Source: an uncultured Kordia sp.
GTDB taxonomy: Bacteria > Bacteroidota > Bacteroidia > Flavobacteriales > Flavobacteriaceae
DNA length: 64,000 bases
NCBI RefSeq assembly: GCF_947496985.1
Contig: NZ_CANMEZ010000004.1
Location: forward strand, 372,001-436,000
Direction: 5' to 3'
A program made the translations under genes and the position numbers. Below are positions 19,493 through 28,408 of this stretch, piece by piece; the first letter of the stretch is position 1; every line of letters starts with the position of its first letter. Under the pieces are notes generated by a model. The model was not told the DNA's origin. It did not search any database and saw nothing but the letters and a program-made list of their open reading frames with translations.

Positions 19493-19773
19493 ACGTAATA
19501 ATTGAATTTAGCTAGACAAAAACTGTCTTTTATATTTAAAAAATGAAGTGCTGGAAATTGTGAAGCGCTGAGTTTTCGTATTTTTATATTCATATAATGT
19601 ACACCTCTAAATAGAAATTTAGTGTTCTGTATTAAATTAAACTTATGTATTTGAGGGGTAATTTTGAAAAATACGCTTATTATTTTTCTTCTTGTAAGAT
19701 AAAAAAAATAGTAGAGATAATATGAATGAAATTATAAATCTACTGCAAAGACAGGAATATTAAATTTAAAAAA
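19493..19773. other. Intergenic region between DUF6493 unit and polysaccharide block
   Basis: 281 bases, AT-rich. It must hold the DUF6493 promoter and the end of the long polysaccharide transcript, but I see neither a convincing hairpin-plus-T-run terminator nor a full promoter; a minus-strand TAAGTTTA at 19638-19645 is the nearest -7-like match. A ten-base direct repeat with one difference (TGAAGTGCTG at 19544, TGAAGCGCTG at 19561) is present and may be chance. Confidence 0.4.
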
Positions 19774-21171
19774 TTACCGTCCACGATAAAACAATACTGT
19801 ACTCAGAGTTTTTACGATAATGTTTAAATCCAAAAAGAAACTACGATGTTTTATATAATACAAATCGTATTGGAGTTTACGCAAGCTGTCTTCCATAGAA
19901 GCTCCATAATCTGTTTTTACTTGTGCCCAACCTGTTACACCAGGTTTTACTATATGACGAATTTCGTAAAACGTAAGACTTTCTGATAATTGTTTTACAA
20001 AAGCAGGACGTTCAGGTCTTGGACCAATCATGCTCATTTCACCTTTTAAAACATTGATAAACTGAGGTACTTCATCCAAACGTGATTTACGTAAGAAGCT
20101 GCCAAACTTCGTAATTCGGTTATCATTTTTTGTCGCCCAAACAGCGCCGTTTTTTTCTGCATTCACCACCATGCTACGCAATTTGTATATCTTAAAAGGA
20201 ATACCGTTTTTCCCAACACGTTCTTGTGTATAGAATAATGGTCCTCTATTTCCAATTAAGTTTCCAATGAGCACTAATGGTAAAAACAACAAGCTTGCTG
20301 TTAATCCTAATATGGCAAATAGAATATCAAACAAACGATGAAAGAATAAATATAACTTGTTTTGATTGCTTCGACTAAACGGAAAGTATTTGTAAAAATC
20401 TTTTCCAACGTATTGAACCGGTACTCTAAATGTCAATTCTTCGTATACTTGAATGTATTCTTTTATAGGTAAGCCAGTTTCCAACAAAGAGATTAAACCT
20501 TCAAATAACGGCTTATTTAATTCTTCACGTTCATTACTTGCTATAATAACCTCTGAAACTGCTTTTTCTTTAGCAACCTTTGGTAAATCTAAGCTAGTAA
20601 TTTCTTCCAAATCACTTAAGTCAATATTATTGTCTGCAGTTGTCGAACTTGAGTTTATATAACCGACTACTTTCGCATACTTTGTATGATCTTTAATCGC
20701 AGTTGCTATAATAGACACTTCTTCTTTGTTTCCAATGATAAGAATGTTTTTATAGAATCTAGGTGATGAAATAAAGAATATATACGCACAACGCCAAATA
20801 TAGATTGCAACAGAAATTGCCAAAAAGAAATAAAGTATCTGTAAACGATTTTCAGGAAGTTCTGGTGTAAAGAACGGTGTTAATAAGTAGCATAATACAG
20901 TAATAGAAACTGTTAACACCAAACTCTGGAAAGTACTATCAAATCTACTACTTTTTCGTAAGTCATACATTTCTAGCACTGTAGAAAATAATAAGTAGTA
21001 CCCAATTAAAACTACAGACCAAAACCAACGTTCGTGTGTAATTTTAAAGTAATCGAAATCAAAAATACTTGACACTATATACAATCCAAACAACAAGGCT
21101 AAGACATCGAAAACCCTAAGTAAGAGCTTACGTTCCGAAATTTCGAAATGCATATTAGATTTTGAGGACAT
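19774..21171 (-). CDS. Undecaprenyl-phosphate sugar phosphotransferase (WcaJ-like)
   Basis: Transfers a sugar-1-phosphate, probably glucose or galactose, to undecaprenyl phosphate and so starts the repeat unit. About five membrane helices with a CoA-binding-like domain (KNILIIGNKEEVSIIATAI near 140-160), then the cytoplasmic catalytic domain: FKIYKLRSMVVNAE, KFGSFLRKSRLDEVPQFINV, GEMSMIGPRPERP and GVTGWAQV (about 328-425). Length 465 is standard. It is the last gene of the leftward polysaccharide block, seven bases after the CapK-like gene. The donor sugar cannot be told from the sequence. Confidence 0.92.
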   Translation of the reverse strand: MSSKSNMHFEISERKLLLRVFDVLALLFGLYIVSSIFDFDYFKITHERWFWSVVLIGYYLLFSTVLEMYDLRKSSRFDSTFQSLVLTVSITVLCYLLTPFFTPELPENRLQILYFFLAISVAIYIWRCAYIFFISSPRFYKNILIIGNKEEVSIIATAIKDHTKYAKVVGYINSSSTTADNNIDLSDLEEITSLDLPKVAKEKAVSEVIIASNEREELNKPLFEGLISLLETGLPIKEYIQVYEELTFRVPVQYVGKDFYKYFPFSRSNQNKLYLFFHRLFDILFAILGLTASLLFLPLVLIGNLIGNRGPLFYTQERVGKNGIPFKIYKLRSMVVNAEKNGAVWATKNDNRITKFGSFLRKSRLDEVPQFINVLKGEMSMIGPRPERPAFVKQLSESLTFYEIRHIVKPGVTGWAQVKTDYGASMEDSLRKLQYDLYYIKHRSFFLDLNIIVKTLSTVLFYRGR

Positions 21172-21178
21172 ACTATAA

Positions 21179-22456
21179 TTAAATATAAGAGATAAAACTT
21201 TTCGTTTTTCCTTTCACTTCCATCTTCTTCACGTTTTGATAAATGTTGTAGGTAATATCATCGTTGAAGTAGTTGTAAATCTCTTGTTTTAGTAATTGTT
21301 GTTGTTTATTGGTTATGTTTTCTTCGAGGTTAAATATAAGAATTCCTTTTTCTTTTTGGATAATTTGATACGTAAGTTTTAAGTTATGTTTTTCACCAAG
21401 GTTTTTAAAGATATAATAGAAATATAAACTAGGGTATATTTCTTGCTTTCCATATACGTTCTCTCCTATTCTTCCGGTAACTTCTTCTAATATATAATGT
21501 GCTTTTCCACAAGCGCACGCCTTATTTTTAGGTGCTAACTGAATATAATCACCTAATTGATACCGTATAATTGGGAAAGTTTTCATTTGTAGATTTGTCA
21601 CTACAATTTGATGATCAATTTCTTCTACAATTACACCTTCCATGTTTATATGCATGTATCCTTTTTCGCACTCAAAGGCAATAATACCAGTTTCTGCAGC
21701 ACCATATTCGCTAATAATAGGAACATTAAAGGCTTTTTTGATTTCTTCTTTGTAACTATCGTAAATTTTCTCCGAAGTTCCTTTCACCATTTTAATATGT
21801 ACTGGTTTAGGAAGATTTTTCTCGTTGATTAATTTTGCAGATTGATAAATCATAGATGAATATCCATGAATATACTTCGCTTTTTGTAACTTTTTCACAA
21901 ATTGATTAAAGGCTTCTTCTTTATAATCAAATACTCTGAAGCGATTTTGTAATGCATCTAAAACTTTAACTTTAAGACGCTTAAATGATGAAAAGTCGAA
22001 TCCCCAAAAATAACCATTTCGTTCCCATGGCTGTACATTATGCCACGAATATCCTCTAAATATAGAAGCTCTGTTAAACGAATCGGCTTCTTCTTCCCTT
22101 TTATATACTAACGGATCTCCCGATGAACCTGAAGTTGTTGCAGTAAATACTTTTTTGAAGGAATGCTTTGTATGAATTGCTTCATTATACTCAATTACAT
22201 CAGATTTAGACAATAATGGTAATTGTTTGATATCTTCTAGCGACGTAAATGATTTAACATCAATATCCTTAAATTGTTCTTTATAGTATCTTGAATTTGC
22301 TTTTGCGAAAGTGATTAGTTCCGTAAGTTGCTGTAATTGATAGTTTTCCAATTCTTGAATTGACCATTTTTCAGATGCTTTTAAAAAGGCAAACCACTTC
22401 CGAATGGAAGGATTACGTAAACGTTCGCCAAGTTTAAAAAGTAATTTATGAAGCAT
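21179..22456 (-). CDS. CapK-like / phenylacetate-CoA-ligase-family protein
   Basis: A member of the ANL adenylating superfamily as found in capsule clusters (CapK type). Core motifs are the P-loop TTSGSSGDPL (near 110), EYGAAETG (near 235) and RYQLGD (near 305); a Cys-x-Cys pair follows in KACACGKAHY. It lacks the C-terminal length of acyl-CoA synthetases (425 residues). In such clusters it is thought to activate an acid for attachment to the polysaccharide or lipid, but this is unproven. The ATG at 22456 is chosen; a TTG at 22468 would add four residues. It lies directly before the WcaJ-like gene. Confidence 0.8.
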   Translation of the reverse strand: MLHKLLFKLGERLRNPSIRKWFAFLKASEKWSIQELENYQLQQLTELITFAKANSRYYKEQFKDIDVKSFTSLEDIKQLPLLSKSDVIEYNEAIHTKHSFKKVFTATTSGSSGDPLVYKREEEADSFNRASIFRGYSWHNVQPWERNGYFWGFDFSSFKRLKVKVLDALQNRFRVFDYKEEAFNQFVKKLQKAKYIHGYSSMIYQSAKLINEKNLPKPVHIKMVKGTSEKIYDSYKEEIKKAFNVPIISEYGAAETGIIAFECEKGYMHINMEGVIVEEIDHQIVVTNLQMKTFPIIRYQLGDYIQLAPKNKACACGKAHYILEEVTGRIGENVYGKQEIYPSLYFYYIFKNLGEKHNLKLTYQIIQKEKGILIFNLEENITNKQQQLLKQEIYNYFNDDITYNIYQNVKKMEVKGKTKSFISYI

Positions 22457-22551
22457 ATTTTGAGTCAATAAAAAGTGAAAATAATTAAATTTTATGAGTT
22501 ATAAAGTACTTGTGACGATAGATTTATTTTTGATCTAATAAAATTATTTTT

Positions 22552-23559
22552 TTATGAATCTAACAATGTTTTCCATTGATTTTTGACAATTTCCCAATCA
22601 AACTGAGTTGCTTTTTGTTTGGCTTGTTTTGTCAGTTTTTGAACCAATTCTGGTGATTTGATAAGCTTTTCAATAGCTTTTACCATTTCATTTACATTGT
22701 TTGACTCAACCAATAAACCATCTTTTAAATTTTCAATTAGGAATGGAATTCCCCCAACATTTGTAGAAACTATAGGCATTCCAAGCGCCATAGCTTCTAT
22801 GAGACTTACAGGCATATTATCAAAATTAGTGGTATTGATAAAAATATCATATGCTTTAGCACGTGAAATCCAATCATGTTTAGATAACTTTCCCGTGAAA
22901 GTAACTTCTATATTCAACTCTTTCGCTACAGTTTTTGTTTTTGTGAAAGAATCATCTTTTTCTGGACCAACCATGCATAATTCTACTTCTAAACCTTTAT
23001 TTTTCAATACATTCACAACTTTTATTGCCATCGTTGGATTGTAAATTTCGGCAAACGAACGTACCCACAAAAGTCTAGCTTTTACTTGTTTTCGCTCTTT
23101 AAAAGGATAATCATTTAGTTCTATGTTATTTGGAATATGAACCAAGTTTGTATATCCATGTGCTTCAAATTTTGTTTTTAGAAAAAGTGATGGACATACG
23201 TTTATTTCCGAATTTTTAAAAATCGTTTCACTTTTGGAAACACTGTTTTTTAAACGTTCTTCTAAATTTCCACCATGTAATATTGGAATGTATTTTATTT
23301 TCAGTAAAATACACAACTTACTCACCAAATATGCATAGTAAAAGTTAGAGGTACTATATGTGTCAATCAGCACTTTAGAAGTTTTTTTGCGATGTTTAAA
23401 AACTGTCCAAAGCATATCAAACATGCGTAAGATTTTGTTTTGTTTGTTAGAAGTTACACGAATTTCAAAATCTTCATTTTGTAGCAACTTCCCCAATGTT
23501 TCAATCGTAGTTGCTGTTTTTCCATGACCTGAAACGATATTTCCAACATAAACAATCAT
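22552..23559 (-). CDS. Glycosyltransferase, GT4-like
   Basis: GT-B fold glycosyltransferase of 335 residues. The N terminus VYVGNIVSGHGKTATTIETLGKL is a typical acceptor-domain start. The C-terminal donor domain holds ARLLWVRSFAEIYNP and FTGKLSKHDWISRAKAYDIF, then the nucleotide-sugar motif DNMPVSLIEAMALGMPIV, where the first residue of the usual E-x7-E is Asp. Cytoplasmic. ATG start; the upstream gene (GINT1-like) ends directly before it. Donor and acceptor are unknown. Confidence 0.85.
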   Translation of the reverse strand: MIVYVGNIVSGHGKTATTIETLGKLLQNEDFEIRVTSNKQNKILRMFDMLWTVFKHRKKTSKVLIDTYSTSNFYYAYLVSKLCILLKIKYIPILHGGNLEERLKNSVSKSETIFKNSEINVCPSLFLKTKFEAHGYTNLVHIPNNIELNDYPFKERKQVKARLLWVRSFAEIYNPTMAIKVVNVLKNKGLEVELCMVGPEKDDSFTKTKTVAKELNIEVTFTGKLSKHDWISRAKAYDIFINTTNFDNMPVSLIEAMALGMPIVSTNVGGIPFLIENLKDGLLVESNNVNEMVKAIEKLIKSPELVQKLTKQAKQKATQFDWEIVKNQWKTLLDS

Positions 23560-24528
23560 CTAGAAATTATTTGAAAAACTAAAAGTTATTTTTTCTACTC
23601 CATAACCATATCCGTCATAAATAGCTTTGTATGTACCGTTAGGAAGTTTATGGATATCAATATGATGCATTCCATTTTTCGTCCAAGAATCGCCTTGATT
23701 TTTCAAAATTGGATTGTTTGGTAAAGATGATTCTTTATAATAGGTTTTAGATATAGAATCAATTGAAAAACCATATACAGCACGACCGTATCCTCCAAAA
23801 TGATCTTGTGCAAAACGAATTGTTTTTCCATCTTCTTGAAAAACACGCCCAGCCGAACGCGTATAGTTTTCTTTTCGTAAAGGAGAACTTGGATGTTCTT
23901 TCCAATCACCATATAAACTATCAGAATAATAAAGTTTTAACTCATCATTTTTGGTTGCAAACATATATGACACATTATTTTTTTCAAATAATGTTGCATC
24001 TACCAAACGTTCATTTTTAATCAGGATTTTATCTACTTTCCAGTCAAATGGAAAATTATCAGTTTTATACAAACGAACTTGTTCATGACGTTTTGTTTCT
24101 GGAATCATGTAGGAAATTCCATTTTTTTCAAACATAAATGGATAAGATAAATGAACAGATTCATCTAATGCAATTCCTAAGTATTTCCAGTTACCATTTT
24201 CTTCAATAGCTACACCAACATCTGCATGTTTTCCGTTCATAATTTCGAAAAAAGCATACCATTTTCCATTGTGATTATGCAAAAAAGGATCAGCCATTAA
24301 ACGATTTTTAGCAATATCATTCACTTCTCTATTAAATACTTCTGCTTCATTAACATTCCACTCAAGCGGATTTTTTGAAACACTCGTTCCTATTGAATAG
24401 TAAGCTCCTGTAATTTTTCGTCCAAAGAAAGGCACAGGTTTTTTCATAAAATAGCAATACCCAATATAACTCGAAAAGAGAAATCCGATAATGAATACAA
24501 ATACTATGGCTTTTTTTAGGATTTTCAT
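23560..24528 (-). CDS. GINT1-like (glucosamine inositolphosphorylceramide transferase-type) domain protein
   Basis: 322 residues. A single N-terminal membrane anchor (about 8-28, AIVFVFIIGFLFSSYIGYCY) precedes a five-bladed beta-propeller resembling GH43-type propellers: repeats such as MADPFLHNHNGKWYAFFE, SYPFMFEKNGISYMIPET, DATLFEKNNVSYMFATKN and GRVFQEDGKTIRFAQD. This pattern matches the N-terminal domain shared by plant GINT1 enzymes and bacterial sugar formyltransferase-like proteins. The role in polysaccharide synthesis is unknown; it may transfer or recognise a sugar. The stop abuts the next gene. Confidence 0.65.
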   Translation of the reverse strand: MKILKKAIVFVFIIGFLFSSYIGYCYFMKKPVPFFGRKITGAYYSIGTSVSKNPLEWNVNEAEVFNREVNDIAKNRLMADPFLHNHNGKWYAFFEIMNGKHADVGVAIEENGNWKYLGIALDESVHLSYPFMFEKNGISYMIPETKRHEQVRLYKTDNFPFDWKVDKILIKNERLVDATLFEKNNVSYMFATKNDELKLYYSDSLYGDWKEHPSSPLRKENYTRSAGRVFQEDGKTIRFAQDHFGGYGRAVYGFSIDSISKTYYKESSLPNNPILKNQGDSWTKNGMHHIDIHKLPNGTYKAIYDGYGYGVEKITFSFSNNF

Positions 24529-24537
24529 GTGTATTAA

Positions 24538-26142
24538 CTACTGTTTTATTCTTTCCTTTACTTTATACAATCGCCATTTCCCTTTTTGAATAATGAGCTC
24601 TAATTCGGGTAAATCTATGTAAATTAATACATAATCTACACCATAATTGCGTAAAAATTGATTTCCTTCTACTCTATCTAACGCTGTAAATTCCTTGTAG
24701 TCTTGATACCATTTTACAAATCGTTTTGGATTTCCTTCAATCAACATGTTAGCGCCTTTACTATCTAAATCAACCGAACGTCTTCCGCCTGATCGTCCAA
24801 TATCTGGGGCAAACAATAACACATCTTCAGGTGTCTTTTCTCTTATAAACGTCAATACTTCATGTAAATCTTCATCATCATTTCCGTTTGCAATGTTTCC
24901 GATTGATAATGAATTTGGCAATACACGTCGAACAATATCATTAGAAGCCATAGGAATAGCATCAAATGTTTGATGCTTAGAGATTACTAAAAGTAATAGA
25001 AAACCACCAAAGATGAATGGAAACAACTGTTGAAAGCGTTCATTTCGGTATAAAACATCTAATATAAATAGGATGGCAAAGAAAAATGCTACGATCAATA
25101 GTTTTTGAATTCGAACCAATTGGAATGACATTCGAATGTTTTTGTCAAATGTTTCATTTACAAATAATTCTAAAAATGTAAATATATTTGGCAATACAAA
25201 CAACACTACACTTAGTATTAATAAGTAGTTGCTACGTGTTTTATCTATTCGATTTCCTCTTGCATAAGCATAGATTGCAAATACTACTACAGGAATAAAA
25301 TACACTATATATTTTAATTGTAGCCATTGTTTCCAAAAAGTTGTCGGTTCGCGTAAAAATGAAGAAAATTTAAGTTCTATAGCTTCATGATATAATGATA
25401 AATCATAGTTTGCGTCTGTAGAAACGTTTCCAAAATAGGTTAGAAAAAAGGGCAACATTCCTAAAAATGCTAAGACGATGACTATTACATTACGTAAATT
25501 TAATAGTTTTAATAATTTCTTTTTTTCATAATAGTCATGTAAAAACACATAACTGAAAAATAATAAAACACCGCCTAAACCTGTGATTGGATGAAAGTTG
25601 AATAATAAACCTGCTAAAAAAGCAGCTATGTATAATTTTAGGTTGTTTTTAAAGTTGAATAGTAAAAATGGTAATGGCAATACCGCGTAATAGACAACGC
25701 GTGGTAACATAGACCATAAGTCTGAGATTCCCCAATACTCGTAACCTGGAATCCAAATAATTCCTCTCATAAAGATAGACACAAAAAGCGCTATCCAGAA
25801 GTTTTTGGTGATTCTGAATAATAAGAAATACCAAAGTAATCCAAAAAGAATGTGACAGATAAATGTAAGTATATTTAGTGCCTGCACATAGTTTCCGTCT
25901 GTGAATTTTGCTAAAAAGCGTAATGTTTCAATATAAAAAGGCGTATAATATTTTACATTATTGATATCATTACAAAATAGATCTTTCGCAAATAAAGTTG
26001 GATCATCTTTTTTGAGGCATACAGGTATAATGTTGTGTAAATCAGAGCTTAAATGTGTTTCGTTTGCTGACAGATTTCCTAGATAATATCCAAAAGCAAT
26101 ACAAACATTCAATAGTATGACAATGATGTGTTTGCGCTTCAT
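24538..26142 (-). CDS. Polytopic membrane protein, possible GT-C glycosyltransferase
   Basis: 534 residues with about eleven to twelve membrane helices. Helix 1 is followed by a large loop with NLSANETHLSSDLHNIIPV and DPTLFAKDLFCND; the asp-rich first loop is typical of GT-C enzymes that use a polyprenyl-phosphate sugar. The C-terminal soluble part (about 425-534) contains TFIREKTPEDVLLFAPD and YGVDYVLI, similar to the soluble tail of several lipid-linked sugar transferases. No family is recognised with confidence. It overlaps the GT2 gene upstream by four bases, which would make a polyprenyl-phosphate-sugar: a good pairing but unproven. Confidence 0.6.
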   Translation of the reverse strand: MKRKHIIVILLNVCIAFGYYLGNLSANETHLSSDLHNIIPVCLKKDDPTLFAKDLFCNDINNVKYYTPFYIETLRFLAKFTDGNYVQALNILTFICHILFGLLWYFLLFRITKNFWIALFVSIFMRGIIWIPGYEYWGISDLWSMLPRVVYYAVLPLPFLLFNFKNNLKLYIAAFLAGLLFNFHPITGLGGVLLFFSYVFLHDYYEKKKLLKLLNLRNVIVIVLAFLGMLPFFLTYFGNVSTDANYDLSLYHEAIELKFSSFLREPTTFWKQWLQLKYIVYFIPVVVFAIYAYARGNRIDKTRSNYLLILSVVLFVLPNIFTFLELFVNETFDKNIRMSFQLVRIQKLLIVAFFFAILFILDVLYRNERFQQLFPFIFGGFLLLLVISKHQTFDAIPMASNDIVRRVLPNSLSIGNIANGNDDEDLHEVLTFIREKTPEDVLLFAPDIGRSGGRRSVDLDSKGANMLIEGNPKRFVKWYQDYKEFTALDRVEGNQFLRNYGVDYVLIYIDLPELELIIQKGKWRLYKVKERIKQ

Positions 26143-27095
26143 CCTTCAGATTTTGGGGCTTTTAGAATATCGTATTGAATGGCTTGTAGTAACAACTGGA
26201 ACCCAAGAATTAGTGAAACTGTAATTAGCATAATGGTTCCTGTTGGCGTAAATTCACCTAAAGAAGCATAATAAACCCAATTATAAATTCCGTAAATCAC
26301 ACCAAATAGAAACATTGGAAAACCAAATAATAGATATATAGACGCTATGTTGAAATCGTAAATAAAATAACTTTTAAAGATGCGTTTTATGAACGTTTTT
26401 GTCAGTTTTGGAATAAATATGAATGGTATTTGCCAAACTTTCATGCTCGATTTTTCATCTCCGTAGTTTGCTGGCATTGGCACATCTTTGATTCGTGCAT
26501 CTTGAAAATACAATTCTGCAATTAATGAGGATTCAAAGAAATAATCTCGGTGAATATTTGTGAAATCGAGTTGCTTAAGTAATTCAACTTTTATCGCAAA
26601 GAAACCATTAGTAGGATCAAAATTATTCCAATATCCTGAAGCAACTTTGATTAAAAATGATAATCCTAAGTTTCCAACCTTTCGTACAAACGGCATTTGT
26701 CGCAAGGCTTTAAAATCTTTAAAACGATTTCCTTTTGCATAATCTGCTTTGTTTTCTATTAAGGGTTTCAACAAATCAGGTATATAACTACTATCCATTT
26801 GATCATCTGCATCAACTTTTATTGCATAGTCAAGTTCTAATTCAATTGCTTTTTGAAAACCGTGTTTAGTAGCACCACCAACACCTAAGTTTTTTTCATT
26901 CTTAACAATCACAATACGATCAGATGTTTTTGATTGTGCTACTAAACTTTCAGGAATTGGTTCTTTTCCACAATCATCTACAATGATTACTTTAGAAATG
27001 AACACAGGCAACTTATTCACTACATTTTCAATGTGTTTTGCAGCATTGTAATAGGGAATTATAACTCCAATTGTGTAGGTTTCAAAGTTGATCAT
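26139..27095 (-). CDS. Polyprenyl-phosphate glycosyltransferase, GT2
   Basis: 318 residues. GT-A domain with start TIGVIIPYYNAAKHIENV, nucleotide-binding VIIVDDCG, and a metal-binding DADDQM (about 115-120). Two C-terminal membrane helices (about 245-310) are those of dolichol-phosphate mannose synthase-like enzymes. It probably makes a polyprenyl-phosphate sugar used by the neighbouring polytopic protein. It overlaps both neighbours by four bases. The sugar is unknown. Confidence 0.87.
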   Translation of the reverse strand: MINFETYTIGVIIPYYNAAKHIENVVNKLPVFISKVIIVDDCGKEPIPESLVAQSKTSDRIVIVKNEKNLGVGGATKHGFQKAIELELDYAIKVDADDQMDSSYIPDLLKPLIENKADYAKGNRFKDFKALRQMPFVRKVGNLGLSFLIKVASGYWNNFDPTNGFFAIKVELLKQLDFTNIHRDYFFESSLIAELYFQDARIKDVPMPANYGDEKSSMKVWQIPFIFIPKLTKTFIKRIFKSYFIYDFNIASIYLLFGFPMFLFGVIYGIYNWVYYASLGEFTPTGTIMLITVSLILGFQLLLQAIQYDILKAPKSEG

Positions 27096-28408
27096 ACTTT
27101 TTTATAATATCTTGGTGTAATTAACACTGCTGTTGAAAATAAAAACAAGCCCAATATAGCAAAAACAGGTCGGTAAACGTATAAATGTTCACCAAATAAT
27201 AAGGTAACCATCATTGCTAATACCAATCCTTTCATAGCAATACCTAAGTTTTTAAATTGCTTATAATCTATCGTAAAATAGTTTAATAACCATCTAACAT
27301 AAAAATACAATCCTACCAAACCAACTTCGTTTATTAGTGTTAGATAAATATTATGTGCTGAGTTTCCAATGAGAATAAAGTTGTTAAAACCTGACCCAAA
27401 TGGCACAATATATAAATGTGTTAATAAATAATTTATGTATTTTACTGACAAGTTTTTACGTCCAGCACCTAAATCTTCATACAAACCATCTATATCTCCT
27501 TCTGCTATTAGTGAAGGGTCGGAAAGTTTATTGATAACACGCCCATTGAATACATCTGTTATGATGGAAAAAATTTCTGAATTATAGGCTGCAACAGCTA
27601 ATAATCCTGCTCCAACAAAGAAGGAGATATATAAAAATTTACCTGTAGATTTTACAAAGAAATATAACGCAAAGATTAATAATCCAACATAACTTGTTCG
27701 TGAACCACTTAATGATAGGGCAATAATTGCGAATAAGATACCTCCTAAAAGAAATAAGCGATTTATTTTTAGGTTTTTTTCCAAAAATAAACCAATGAAC
27801 GTAATTAATGAAGTCATCATAACCATTCCTAATACAATTTTATTAGGGCCTAAAATCCCAGAAAGGAATCCTCCATAAGATTTCCTATCTATATCACTCC
27901 ATAGATAGCCTATGACTCCAAAATGCTGTCCCAATACTACTAAAGTAGCTATGATTGCCATAATTATATATAAGTAAACAAATTGACGTAATATCTTGAC
28001 ATTTCGCATTAGAATAAGAAAAAACACGAACGAAAAGTAAAACGTAATGAAGTGATACATGAATAATACTGTACGTAAAATCCAAGTAAGTCGTCCATTT
28101 ATGTAACTAATCAAGAATGTAAATATCATCATAAACAACGACCATTTGATGAAAATCCACAAGTATTGTAAATATCTTTTACGATTGATAAACCAAAGGA
28201 GAGTATCTAGATTCTCTACAAATTTGTAGATCACTAACATTCCTAAAAAATCATATAATCGTAATTCGTTGCTTCCCGTGATACTGTATTTAAAAACTGC
28301 TACATTGTAGAAATAAGATATTAAAATACCAAATAGCAAAAGCTTGAGAAACATTGATTTTCCCATAGCTAATAATTCTCTTTCTATTCTTCCTACAGAC
28401 GTAGCCAT
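27092..28408 (-). CDS. O-antigen ligase / Wzy-like polymerase
   Basis: 438 residues, about eleven membrane helices, with one large periplasmic loop (about 285-345) that includes the Wzy/WaaL signature region: GRKNLSVKYINYLLTHLYIVPFG (quoted in part) and SAHNIYLTLINEVGLVG, with H in NSAHNIY. The wide N-terminal and C-terminal helices match Wzy_C. Such proteins either polymerise repeat units or ligate a chain to lipid A. Being in a cluster with both Wzc and Wzm/Wzt, either role is open. Overlaps its neighbours by 1-4 bases. Confidence 0.82.
   Translation of the reverse strand: MATSVGRIERELLAMGKSMFLKLLLFGILISYFYNVAVFKYSITGSNELRLYDFLGMLVIYKFVENLDTLLWFINRKRYLQYLWIFIKWSLFMMIFTFLISYINGRLTWILRTVLFMYHFITFYFSFVFFLILMRNVKILRQFVYLYIIMAIIATLVVLGQHFGVIGYLWSDIDRKSYGGFLSGILGPNKIVLGMVMMTSLITFIGLFLEKNLKINRLFLLGGILFAIIALSLSGSRTSYVGLLIFALYFFVKSTGKFLYISFFVGAGLLAVAAYNSEIFSIITDVFNGRVINKLSDPSLIAEGDIDGLYEDLGAGRKNLSVKYINYLLTHLYIVPFGSGFNNFILIGNSAHNIYLTLINEVGLVGLYFYVRWLLNYFTIDYKQFKNLGIAMKGLVLAMMVTLLFGEHLYVYRPVFAILGLFLFSTAVLITPRYYKKV

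Noticed and set aside
19486-19593. A 35-codon minus-strand frame just before the DUF6493 gene, overlapping its start by seven bases
   Set aside because: It has no codon-composition or family support, no clear ribosome site, and its residues look random; a leader peptide is possible but not shown.
19645-19725. A 26-codon plus-strand frame in the gap after the WcaJ-like gene
   Set aside because: Too short, no leader, and on the strand opposite to both neighbours.
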